Part shown: positions 1-8,171 of the stretch, in pieces
Layout of the letters: each line of letters opens with the position of its first letter
How positions within the stretch are numbered: position 1 is the stretch's first letter
From: CAVUXJ01 sp963814975
GTDB taxonomy: Bacteria > Acidobacteriota > Vicinamibacteria > Vicinamibacterales > CAVVIG01
Reading direction: 5' to 3'
Length of the DNA: 64,000 nucleotides
Assembly (NCBI GenBank): GCA_963814975.1
Contig: CAWFFB010000003.1
Location: 124,001-188,000 of the forward strand
Notes under the pieces: generated by a model
The model's input: the letters and a program-made list of their open reading frames with translations, nothing else
The model's database searches: none
Told to the model about the DNA's origin: nothing
Program-made: the position numbers and the translations under genes

Positions 1-2
1 TC

Positions 3-1751
3 AAGAAGAAGCCCTGGTACGAGCTGCCGCGCCTGCTCGCGGATGGCCGCCTGTATCAGATGCGCACGGAGCTGCGCGAAAAGAACCTCCACGACACGGA
101 AGAGCCGTCGGAGCTCCGGCAGGAGATTCCGTCCGACCTCGATCCGGTGCTGCGGTCCGGACGGACGATCGCCGGTACCCACAACGACCTGCATTTTCCG
201 AAGATGGGGGCGGCGGGCCGCCGCTTCGGGCGCAATTTTCCGCTGGAACATACGTTCGCTGACACGGCCAACCTCCTCATCCCCAATCCCCGGGTGGTCA
301 GCCGCGAGCTGATGACGCGCGAGACCTTCAAGCCCGCGACGATCCTGAACCTGCTGGCGGGGGCGTGGCTGCAGTTCATGGTGCACGACTGGTTCGTCCA
401 TGACAGATCGACCACCGAGTTCGTCGACATCCCGACCCCGCCCGGCGACGACTATGGCGAGCCAAACGTGCGCGTGCCGCGCAGCGTCCCCGATCCCGCC
501 CCCGCCGGATCGACGCGGCCGCCCGCATACGTGAATCTCAACAGCCACTGGTGGGATTCGTCGCAGATCTACGGTTCGGATCCGGACACGGCCGCGAAAC
601 TGCGCACGAAGATCGGCGGCAAGCTCCGGCTGGAGCCGACGGGACTTCTGCCGACCGATCCGCAGACGGGCCTGAGCTTCACCGGATTCACCGACAACTG
701 GTGGCTCGGGCTGGCGATGCTCCATACGCTCTTCACGCAGGAGCACAACCATGTGTGCGACCTGCTGGCGCACGAGCACGCCGACTGGAACGACGATCAG
801 CTCTTTACGCGGGCGCGGCTGATCAACTCGGCGCTGATGGCCAAGATCCACACCGTCGAGTGGACGCCCGCGATCGTGCCGCACCCGTTCATCAAGAGGG
901 CGATGAACGTGAACTGGTCCGGGCTGGCCGGTGAGGAGCTCCAGGACACGCTGCGGTTCCTCGACGACCAGGAAGTGCTGGGCGGCATCGTCGGCTCGAA
1001 GGCCGATCACCACAGCGCGCCGTATTCGCTCACCGAGGAGTTCGTCGCGGTCTACCGGATGCACCCGCTGATTCCCGACGAGGTGGCATTCCATTCACTG
1101 GTGACGGGAGGCCTGCTCGAGAAGCGGACACTGGCAGAGATCGCCGGCCGGAACACGCCGGCGATTGCCGAGCGCGTGACGATGCCGGACCTCTTCTACT
1201 CGTTCGGCACCTGCCATCCGGGCGCCGTCACGCTCCATAACTTCCCGCGCACGCTGCAGAACCTCCGGCGCGACGATGGCGAGCACCTCGACCTGGCGGC
1301 CGTGGACATCTTCCGGGACCGCGAACGTGGGGTGCCTCGCTACAATCAGTTCCGCCGCCTGCTGCACAAGGGACCGGTGAAGTCGTTCGACGAGCTCACC
1401 GACAACCCGGAGTGGCGCAAGCAGATCAAGCAGGTCTACAACAACGATCTCGAGAGCGTCGATCTGATGACCGGTCTCTACGCCGAACCGCTGCCTGAGG
1501 GGTTCGGGTTCAGCGAGACCGCCTTCCGTGTCTTCCTGCTCATGGCATCGCGCCGTCTGAAGAGCGATCGGTTCTTCACCGACGATTTCCGCGCGGAGAT
1601 CTACACGGAGTTCGGATTGGAGTACATCAAGAAGAACACGATGCTGACCGTGCTGAAGCGTCACTTCCCGCAGCTCGCCCCGGCGCTGTCGGGAATCGAG
1701 AATGCATTTCAGCCGTGGACGGTGACGAAGGGGCCGGCGGTCACGTCCTGA
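3..1751 (+). CDS. Haem fatty-acid dioxygenase, COX/alpha-DOX-like (5' partial)
   Basis: Haem enzyme of the animal-peroxidase superfamily. The frame is open to the left edge, so the N-terminus is missing and 582 residues are visible. A distal-side motif LQFMVHDWF lies near 370-400. The decisive motif is YRMHPLIPD, with Tyr at 1053-1055 and His at 1062-1064. Tyr three residues before the proximal His, followed by PLxPD, is the arrangement of cyclooxygenases and plant alpha-dioxygenases, where Tyr forms the substrate radical. RERGVPRYNQFRR follows, as in the same families. I infer oxygenation of a fatty acid to a hydroperoxide; ordinary peroxidase activity is the alternative. Two di-haem cytochromes and a catalase-like gene follow on the same strand, which supports a joint pathway. 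The assignment to the superfamily is firm; the substrate is inferred. Confidence 0.8.
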   Translation, partial: KKKPWYELPRLLADGRLYQMRTELREKNLHDTEEPSELRQEIPSDLDPVLRSGRTIAGTHNDLHFPKMGAAGRRFGRNFPLEHTFADTANLLIPNPRVVSRELMTRETFKPATILNLLAGAWLQFMVHDWFVHDRSTTEFVDIPTPPGDDYGEPNVRVPRSVPDPAPAGSTRPPAYVNLNSHWWDSSQIYGSDPDTAAKLRTKIGGKLRLEPTGLLPTDPQTGLSFTGFTDNWWLGLAMLHTLFTQEHNHVCDLLAHEHADWNDDQLFTRARLINSALMAKIHTVEWTPAIVPHPFIKRAMNVNWSGLAGEELQDTLRFLDDQEVLGGIVGSKADHHSAPYSLTEEFVAVYRMHPLIPDEVAFHSLVTGGLLEKRTLAEIAGRNTPAIAERVTMPDLFYSFGTCHPGAVTLHNFPRTLQNLRRDDGEHLDLAAVDIFRDRERGVPRYNQFRRLLHKGPVKSFDELTDNPEWRKQIKQVYNNDLESVDLMTGLYAEPLPEGFGFSETAFRVFLLMASRRLKSDRFFTDDFRAEIYTEFGLEYIKKNTMLTVLKRHFPQLAPALSGIENAFQPWTVTKGPAVTS

Positions 1752-1871
1752 GACGTTGATGTCGATTCCGACACGGATTCGGCCGGTCGTCCTCGCGATC
1801 GGCGCGGCACTGCGCCCTCAACACGGCCCGGGTCACCGCGTCGCCACGGTCAGCGCCCGCCGAGGTCTGTG

Positions 1872-3393
1872 ATGTACCGGCTTCCTTCATGGATGCACTG
1901 GACGACGATCACCGGCAGAATCGTGATCGGCGTGGGGCTGGCCGCGTTCGTCGGCGCGTTGTGGGCGGTTGTCTCGGTGACGCGCGACCGCCCGACCGAG
2001 TACCGACGACATCACCGACCATTTCAAATACGGATCGATCGGGAGCGAGCCGGGCGGCTCGCTCCTGAATCCGGTGGGCGGGACGCTGCCGCCCTACTGG
2101 ATGTTCAAGGCGCTTCCGTCCCTCTGCCCTGAGAAGCTCCCCGGAGGCTACGCTTCCGTTGGGCTGATCACGGAGCCGGGAAAGGATCTGCCGATCGGCG
2201 TGTCACGGCGGAACCGGCTCGGGATCGACCAGGTCGGATTCAACTGCGCGCTCTGCCACACCGGCACCGTGCGCGACGCCCCCGGCGCGCCCCCCCGCAT
2301 CGTCCTGGGCATGCCGTCGCACCAGCTCGACCTGCAGGCTCTCGTCAGGTTCGTGCTCGAGTGCTCGCTTGACGATCGGCTGACGCGGGAGAACGTGCTG
2401 CGGCAGGCCCGTGAGCTCGGCGGCGGCGGTCCGTCGCGGTTCGAGCGGCTCCTGCTCCGGTTCGGATTCGTGGATCGTTTGAAAGCTCAGGTTCTCGGCC
2501 TGCGAAACCGCATCGAACCGGTGCTGAGCGACCGTGTGCCGCGATGGGGGATGGGCCGCGTCGATACATTCAATCCGTACAAGTCGATCCAGTTCAACTG
2601 GTCTCTCGAGCGGCTCCCGCCGTCCGAGCTGATTGGTGCGGCAGACTATCCGTCGCTCTGGAACCAGGCGCCGCGCGAAGGGATGCATTTGCACTGGGAC
2701 GGCGACAACGATTCGGTGGACGAGCGCAATCTGAGCGCGGCGCTCGGTGCCGGGGTGACGCCGGTCACGGTCGATCATGCGTCGATGAAGCGAGTACGCG
2801 ACTGGATCTGGACGCTGCCGCCGCCCAAGTATTCGTACCCGATCGATCAGGGGCTCGCCGCTCGCGGTGCGTCACTGTACGCTGAGCACTGTCAAAGCTG
2901 CCACGCCGACAGCCGGTTTCGCGACGGCGTGATCGCGCCGGGGACGCGCGTCGGCCAGGTCGTGCCGATCGCCGACATCGGCACGGATCGCCATCGGCTC
3001 GACTCGTACACGGATGAGTTCGCCGCGAATCAGTATGCGCTGTACCCGGATTCGTCGTACCGGTTCAGCCATTTCAGGAAGACCGCCGGCTATGCGAACC
3101 ATCCGCTGGACGGCATATGGCTGCGCGGACCGTACCTTCACAACGGTTCGGTGCCGACGCTCCGCGATCTGCTCGATGCCCCGGAGGCCCGGCCGAAGGT
3201 GTTCTACCGCGGGTACGACGTATTCGACCCAACGAAGGTGGGCTTCGTGTCGGATGTTCCGCGCGCGGACGGCCGCGAATTCTCGAGGTTCGACACTTCA
3301 GTGCCGGGGAACGGCAACGGTGGACACGTCTACGGCACTACGCTCTCAGACGCGGACAAGGCCGCGTTGGTCGAGCACCTGAAAACGTTCTGA
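1872..3393 (+). CDS. Membrane-anchored di-haem c-type cytochrome, RoxA/peroxidase-like (frameshift)
   Basis: Di-haem cytochrome c of about 506 residues, probably anchored in the membrane and facing the periplasm. Residues 15-37 form one transmembrane segment. Haem-binding motifs are CALCH (2245-2259) and CQSCH (2890-2904), and the late motif YLHNGSVPTL is typical of the di-haem cytochrome c peroxidase/RoxA-like superfamily. A one-base shift at about 2004 separates the anchor (1872-2003) from the body. Removing one c from the cc there gives EYDDITDHFKYGS, which matches the equivalent region of the tandem paralogue at 3605, so I join the two parts. The start ATG at 1872 has GAGG six bases upstream. 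It is likely an electron-transfer or oxygenase partner of the upstream dioxygenase; the substrate is unknown. Confidence 0.72.
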
Positions 3394-3604
3394 GGCACAG
3401 CCATGTTCCCACCGGTCCGAAGCGATTCCAGGTGGTTCCCGCGCGCTCCGTGGTCGGCATCGCCGCGAGCTTCGCGCCTGCTACCCCGACTCTTATCGCC
3501 GTCAAGCGGGTCACTATCATGCTGATCGCTGAAGCCATGTCCGTGGTGCTTGCGGACGGGGTCCGTTCGCTCGCGAGCGCGAAAGACGTGAGGGGGCGCT
3601 CCCG

Positions 3605-5080
3605 GTGACCCGCGCCTTCAGCAGGCGTCCATATCTCCGGACAGTCGCGCTGGTCGCCATGGTCGTCGTCGGAGCGATCACCGGCGGCGTGACGTACGTG
3701 AAGTTCTTCCGCGAGTCACCGCCCCCGTATTTTGCGTCGGACGAAGACCACTTTCTCTTCGGCTCGACCGGCACCGAGGCGGAGAAGGGCGTTCCGTACT
3801 GGATCTGGCTGGTGCTGCCGCGCATCTTCCCGGAGTATCTGCCGCGCCCTGGGGGGTACGCGGCGCTGGGCCTGCTCGGGAAGGACGGCCACGAGCTGCC
3901 GGTCGGCCTCTCGAAGGTGACCGTTGGCTTGCCTCGGGTGGGGATCAACTGCGCCGCCTGCCATACAGCCCGGTGGCGCGAAAAGCCAGGCGATCCCCCG
4001 ACCATCGTGGCGGCCGGGCCTGCGCATCAGACGGGGGTGCAGGAATATCTTCGCTTCCTGATGGCCTGCGCGTCGGATCCACGTTTCAACGCCAGCACGA
4101 TTCTCGACGAAATCGCCAAGAACTACCGGCTGTCCGTATTCGACCGGCTGCTCTACCGGTTCGCCGTTATTCCGTCCACCCGGCGGCGGTTGCTGCGGGA
4201 GAAACGCAACAACGAGTGGATGCAGGAGAGCCCCGAGTGGGGGCGGGGTCGCACCGATCTGTTCAACCCGGTGAAGTTCTCCATCCTGCGGCAGCCGGTC
4301 GAGGCGACGGTGGGCAACGCCGACATGGTGCCGCTCTGGAACCTGAAGCAGCGCGAGGGCATGGCGTTGCACTGGGACGGTTTGAATACGAACCTGAAGG
4401 AAGTCGTATTGTCCTCGGCGCTCGCCGAGGGCACCACGCGAAAGTGGATCGATCGCGACACACGCAAGTGGGACAATACCGACCCGCAAGACATGTCGAG
4501 TCTTCGCCGGGTCCAGAATTTCATCAGCGAGGTGCAGCCCCCGAAATACCCGTTCGCGGTGGACGAACCCTCCGCGCGGCGCGGTCAGGCCGTGTTCGAG
4601 AGCGAATGCGCCGCCTGCCACGCGTTCGGGGGCGCCCGCACCGGCTCGGTGATCCCGATCGAGGAGATCGGCACCGATCGCCATCGCCTCGACATGTGGA
4701 CGCCGAACGCCGTCACAGCCTACAACGACTACGGCGAGGGCTCCGACTGGAAGTTCTCGGCTTTCCGGAAGACCAACGGCTATGTGGCGGTTCCGCTCGA
4801 CGGTCTGTGGCTCCGCGCCCCCTATCTCCACAACGGATCGGTGCCGTCGCTGACGGACCTCCTCGAGTCGCCCGACCAGCGGCCGAAGCAGTTCTGGCGC
4901 GGCTACGACGTCTACGATCCTGTGAATGTCGGCTTCGTGTCGTCGGGACCTGAACCGCAACGGCAGGGCACGCTCTACGACACGTTGAAGCCAGGCAACG
5001 GCAACATCGGCCATCGGTACGGGACGGACCTGCCTGCCGAAAGCAAACGCGCCTTGATCGAGTACCTGAAGACGCAATGA
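3605..5080 (+). CDS. Di-haem c-type cytochrome, tandem paralogue
   Basis: A 491-residue paralogue of the preceding cytochrome, intact. A transmembrane anchor covers residues 12-32. CAACH occurs twice (about 3952-3966 and 4609-4623). The shared blocks are GTDRHRLD, FRKTNGYVAVPLDGLWLR, APYLHNGSVPSL and a C-terminal GNGNIGHRYG. Both copies share the order anchor, haem 1, long middle, haem 2, YLHNGS block, so they arose by tandem duplication and have diverged considerably. The GTG start follows a G-rich stretch (AGGGGGCG). It ends 10 bases before the catalase-like gene, so the two are probably co-transcribed. Family membership is clear from the motifs; a role as redox partner or as a RoxA-like oxygenase is inference. 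Confidence 0.8.
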   Translation: MTRAFSRRPYLRTVALVAMVVVGAITGGVTYVKFFRESPPPYFASDEDHFLFGSTGTEAEKGVPYWIWLVLPRIFPEYLPRPGGYAALGLLGKDGHELPVGLSKVTVGLPRVGINCAACHTARWREKPGDPPTIVAAGPAHQTGVQEYLRFLMACASDPRFNASTILDEIAKNYRLSVFDRLLYRFAVIPSTRRRLLREKRNNEWMQESPEWGRGRTDLFNPVKFSILRQPVEATVGNADMVPLWNLKQREGMALHWDGLNTNLKEVVLSSALAEGTTRKWIDRDTRKWDNTDPQDMSSLRRVQNFISEVQPPKYPFAVDEPSARRGQAVFESECAACHAFGGARTGSVIPIEEIGTDRHRLDMWTPNAVTAYNDYGEGSDWKFSAFRKTNGYVAVPLDGLWLRAPYLHNGSVPSLTDLLESPDQRPKQFWRGYDVYDPVNVGFVSSGPEPQRQGTLYDTLKPGNGNIGHRYGTDLPAESKRALIEYLKTQ

Positions 5081-5090
5081 GAATTCGACC

Positions 5091-6065
5091 ATGACCACGA
5101 CTTCCTCAAAGCTCGCGGAAGAGACGGTGGACCCGGCGGAGGCGCGCGTCACCGCCGATTTCATCGCGTTTCTGAAGGCGGCAAGCCTCAGGCGGCAACC
5201 GACCGGGCCCCTCCGCCGGTTCAATCAGGGACGCGCGGCCGGCTGTGTGCACGCACAGTTCACGGTCCTCGACACCCTCCCGGCGGAGCACCGGGTCGGC
5301 ATATTCGCGATTCCGCGCGCGTACGAGGCGTGGATCCGCTTTGCCAACGCCTCGTCGCAATCAGACCGCGAAAGGGACGTCCGGGGAATGGCGATCCGGC
5401 TGTCCGGCGTACCGGGGGAAAACCTTACGCCCGGCGAGACGCGGCAGGACTTCGTGCTGAACAGCCATCCGGTGATGGTGGCGGCGAACACCAAGGACTT
5501 CCTGGAATTGCTGACGGCAATGGACGCTGGCGGGCTCCGCCAGGCGAGCTACTTCCTGTCGCATCCGCGCTCGGCGATAATCGGATTCCAGGCGCGTCAG
5601 CAGCCGACGAGCCATCTCGATATTTCCTACTGGAGCGCGACGCCGTACCTGTTCGGTCCGGGCCGCGCCGTGAAATATGTCGCGCGGCCGTGCACGCCTC
5701 CCAAGACGACGAAGCCGGAGCGCGTCACCGACTCCTATCTGAGTGATGCGTTGCGGGCCCGCCTCCGGCAGGGCGAGGCCTGCTTCGATTTCATGATTCA
5801 GATGCAGACCGACCCGCGAACGATGCCGATCGAGGACGCGACCGTCGAATGGAAGGAGCGCGACGCGCCCTACCACGCGGTCGCACGGGTTCGCATCCCG
5901 CAGCAGGAGGTTGGAGACGCGGAAACAGCAAGGCGCTGTGAAGAGGCCGGCTTCAATCCGTGGCACAGTCTCGTGGAACACCGGCCTCTAGGCGGCATGA
6001 ACAGAGCGCGGCGCGAGATTTACGATGCGATGGCGGAATTCCGCCAGGCCCACGCGGGTCGCTAG
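5091..6065 (+). CDS. Catalase-related haem protein (distal His apparently Gln)
   Basis: A 324-residue protein of the small catalase-related (SrpA-like) family. Family blocks seen are AYEAWIRFANAS (78-89), RDVRGMAIRL (95-104), LNSHPV with the conserved Asn124, DISYWSATPYLFG with the likely haem-ligand Tyr180, and the terminal FNPWHSLVEHRPLGGMNRARR. The block that normally reads R-x-x-H-A-K-G reads RFNQGRAAGC (43-52), so by eye the distal His aligns with Gln46. Loss of that His argues against ordinary catalase activity. The gene lies 10 bases after the cytochrome and in the same cluster as a fatty-acid dioxygenase. Known catalase-related enzymes convert fatty-acid hydroperoxides (allene oxide synthase and hydroperoxide lyase types), so I infer hydroperoxide processing. 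Confidence 0.75.
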   Translation: MTTTSSKLAEETVDPAEARVTADFIAFLKAASLRRQPTGPLRRFNQGRAAGCVHAQFTVLDTLPAEHRVGIFAIPRAYEAWIRFANASSQSDRERDVRGMAIRLSGVPGENLTPGETRQDFVLNSHPVMVAANTKDFLELLTAMDAGGLRQASYFLSHPRSAIIGFQARQQPTSHLDISYWSATPYLFGPGRAVKYVARPCTPPKTTKPERVTDSYLSDALRARLRQGEACFDFMIQMQTDPRTMPIEDATVEWKERDAPYHAVARVRIPQQEVGDAETARRCEEAGFNPWHSLVEHRPLGGMNRARREIYDAMAEFRQAHAGR

Positions 6066-6070
6066 TGCAG

Positions 6071-6112
6071 TCTGAAAATCTGAAATCTGAAGTCTGATCA
6101 GGCTTCAGATTT
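6071..6112. terminator. Heptamer repeat with hairpin between convergent genes
   Basis: The spacer between the catalase-like gene and the convergent efp-like gene starts with degenerate 7-base repeats (TCTGAAA type, 6071-6092). The last unit forms a perfect 10-bp inverted repeat, AAATCTGAAG at 6083-6092 with CTTCAGATTT at 6103-6112, around a 10-base loop. The position between two convergent stop codons fits a bidirectional terminator. There is no T-run, so efficiency is uncertain. Confidence 0.45.
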
Positions 6113-6137
6113 CTCACTTCAGACTTGAGACGTTCAG

Positions 6138-6713
6138 CTACGCCCGCCCCGCAAACTCCCGCGTCTCGGTGTGGACCTTGACCTTCTCGCCGGTCTTGAT
6201 GAAGAGGGGCACCCGGATCTCGAGGCCTGTTTCCAGCGTGGCCAGTTTGGTGGCGCCGCCGCTCGCCGTATCGCCCCGAGTGCCTGGCTCCGTGTAGGTC
6301 ACCGCCAGTTCCACATGCTGCGGAAACTGGATCCCGATGGGGCGTCCGTTGAACTTCTGGATCTGGACGATCACGTTGTCGGCAAGCAGGTGCCGATCGT
6401 CGCCGACGATGTCGGCCCCGAGCGTGAGCGTCTCGAAGGATTCTTGATCCATGAAGTTGAAGCCCTCGGTGCCGGCATAGAGAAACGAGGCGGGTTCGAT
6501 GACGAGATCCGGCTCCTTGAACTTCTCGCCGGCCTTGAACGTCCGGTCGAACACCGCGCGCGTCAGCAGGTTCCGCATCTTGATCCGCACGAGGGTCTGG
6601 CCGCCTCGCGCCGTCGGCTTGGAAACGTCCACGTCCAGGCAGTGGTAGGGCGCGTTGTCGTATTCGAAGAACATCTTTCGTTTGAGGGCGATCGCTTCCA
6701 GCAGGGTTGCCAT
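6138..6713 (-). CDS. efpL: Elongation factor P-like protein, EfpL/YeiP type
   Basis: A 191-residue three-domain EF-P family protein that binds stalled ribosomes between P and E sites and promotes peptide bond formation at difficult motifs. The tip loop of domain I reads SKPTARGGQTL, with Arg36 where canonical EF-P has the modified Lys. This matches the YeiP/EfpL subfamily, whose loop is SPTARGAATL, rather than the PGKGGA loop. The C-terminal block TLETGLEIRVPLFIKTGEKV and the final REFAGRA also match EfpL proteins. No EarP- or EpmA-like modifier gene is in this window. The ATG at 6713 has no clear Shine-Dalgarno sequence. Family certain; subfamily likely. An Arg-type EF-P is the alternative. 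Confidence 0.85.
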   Translation of the reverse strand: MATLLEAIALKRKMFFEYDNAPYHCLDVDVSKPTARGGQTLVRIKMRNLLTRAVFDRTFKAGEKFKEPDLVIEPASFLYAGTEGFNFMDQESFETLTLGADIVGDDRHLLADNVIVQIQKFNGRPIGIQFPQHVELAVTYTEPGTRGDTASGGATKLATLETGLEIRVPLFIKTGEKVKVHTETREFAGRA

Positions 6714-6759
6714 ATCAGGAGGTGCGGAGGCTGAGCCCCGATCGTGGGACCTCAGCGCG

Positions 6760-6972
6760 TTACAGATTCCAGCCGTGCGGTCCTGACCAGCCGTCCGCCG
6801 TCAGTTCATCTTCCACGGCACGCTGGCGCCGGGTCAAATCCGCCGAACCGGGAAAGCGTTCGATGCGCTCCGTGCCGTCAGGATCACAGATCCTCAACTC
6901 GAAGCCGCCGTCAGGCGAGTTCAGAGCTTCGCAGCGCAGGTAGGTGCCGTTTCGTTCAAACCACCAGAACAC
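6760..6972 (-). CDS. Small conserved hypothetical protein, 70 aa
   Basis: A short gene starting at GTG 6972. AAGGAG lies seven bases upstream on the coding strand, which decides this start over in-frame GTG 6978. The protein is Trp-rich at the N-terminus (FWWFERNGTYLRCEA), then has a PDGGFELRICDPDGTERI strand pair, a helix rich in Arg/Gln (LTRRQRAVEDEL) and ends GWSGPHGWNL. It resembles small uncharacterised proteins I associate with acidobacterial genomes, but I cannot assign a function. Codon pattern and Shine-Dalgarno support expression. Longer in-frame ORFs reaching to 7695 overlap the PilZ gene and are spurious. Confidence 0.6.
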   Translation of the reverse strand: MFWWFERNGTYLRCEALNSPDGGFELRICDPDGTERIERFPGSADLTRRQRAVEDELTADGWSGPHGWNL

Positions 6973-7299
6973 ACACACTCTCCTTGTCAGTATGTCGGAA
7001 CAACGGGGGCCGACCATTAGGTTCCGGCCCAGCCTCGTCCTACGGGTCGCGCGGTGCGTCTGCCGGACTGCTGGCATCAGTCCCGCTCCGGAGTCGGCGC
7101 CGCCGCCATCACCGGAGCGATCGTTGCTGTTCTTCAGCAATTGAGTGTACGTCCGGTTCCGTCTCACGATAGAATGCCCGGCACGCGGGGGATTCCCCGG
7201 CCTCCCGCGTGGGCACCGGTCTCGACGCGACGAACGCCGAGTGACTGCACTGCTCCGCCCTTTCGAGGAGTCGGGTGCGTGCGCCGCACGGCGAGGTGA
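6973..7299. other. Divergent intergenic region with inverted repeat
   Basis: The 327 bases between two divergent starts hold no convincing gene. An 8-bp perfect inverted repeat, CACGCGGG at 7182-7189 with CCCGCGTG at 7204-7211, lies in the leader of the PilZ gene. A TAGAAT at about 7170 resembles a -10 box but has no properly spaced -35. Promoters for both genes are expected here but none can be pinned down. Confidence 0.3.
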
Positions 7300-8001
7300 A
7301 TGCCCGATCTGGTCCTCCTGACGAATGGCGACAAGAAAGAACTCCGGCAGATCGAGAGCGTTCTGGTCGCAGCAGGCTGTCTGGTCGCCTGCGCAGCGTC
7401 GCTCCGAGCCGCTGTCAGACTGCTGGCCTCGGTGATCCCCGAGCTCCTGATCGCCAGCGCGCGCCTGCGCAGCCCTGCTGATCGCGAAGGGCTCGAGCTG
7501 GCCAGGCTCAGCCGGCGCGATCATCCCAACCTGCCTGTGATCATCACTCACGGATCGCGCGACACGAGCCTCGAGAGCGAGGCGAAAGGCCACGGCATGG
7601 CCTTCATCGTCAACCCGCTCGAGAACCCTGAATTCCTCGGATGCATGACGGCATCGCTCGGCGAGCGCCGGCCGCATCAGGCGAAAATCCGGCAATGGCC
7701 GCGTAAACGGGTGGCCTCGGTCCCCGCGCGTGTCGATGCGGCGTCCGCTCTGCTCATCGACGTCAGTTACGAGGGTCTCCGGGTGGAACTGGAGGATCCC
7801 GGTGAGTCACTGGCGGCGATCTTCGAGGTGACGCTGCCGGCGGCGGGGGTCAATCTCACGACCAAGCGCGTCTGGCGGATTCGTCCTCCCGACGCGGAGG
7901 AGAGTTGGTGGGGCATGACGCTCGTGGACGTCAATCCCGGCCTCACAGAGCGCTGGCGACAATTTGTCGACTCGATCCCCGAAACCACGTCCATCGCCTA
8001 G
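7300..8001 (+). CDS. Degenerate receiver plus PilZ domain protein
   Basis: A 233-residue cytoplasmic protein. Residues 1-120 have the alternating pattern of a response-regulator receiver (LVLLTNGD, PELLIASARL, LPVIITHGS) but the phosphoacceptor Asp is absent; PELLIAS carries no acid at the expected site. Residues about 138-230 form a PilZ domain with the c-di-GMP signature parts RKRVASVPAR (RxxxR) and DVSYEG (DxSxxG), followed by WGMTLVD. I infer a c-di-GMP effector whose receiver domain is a non-phosphorylated interaction module. No flagellar, pilus or cellulose gene is adjacent, so the output process is unknown. Confidence 0.75.
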   Translation: MPDLVLLTNGDKKELRQIESVLVAAGCLVACAASLRAAVRLLASVIPELLIASARLRSPADREGLELARLSRRDHPNLPVIITHGSRDTSLESEAKGHGMAFIVNPLENPEFLGCMTASLGERRPHQAKIRQWPRKRVASVPARVDAASALLIDVSYEGLRVELEDPGESLAAIFEVTLPAAGVNLTTKRVWRIRPPDAEESWWGMTLVDVNPGLTERWRQFVDSIPETTSIA

Positions 8002-8171
8002 GGCAGGGGTCAACGACGCCGTCACTCGAACCCGTCAGCTCGACGTGCCGTGGGCTGACCATCCTCAAGATCCTGAGCGCCGCGGTGCTCGTCTGATCTG
8101 GCTGCGCGAGTCTCACGGACCAACGTGCTGGGCCGAGCATGCGACAGCTACCGCGCGAAGCGGAGCAAGCC

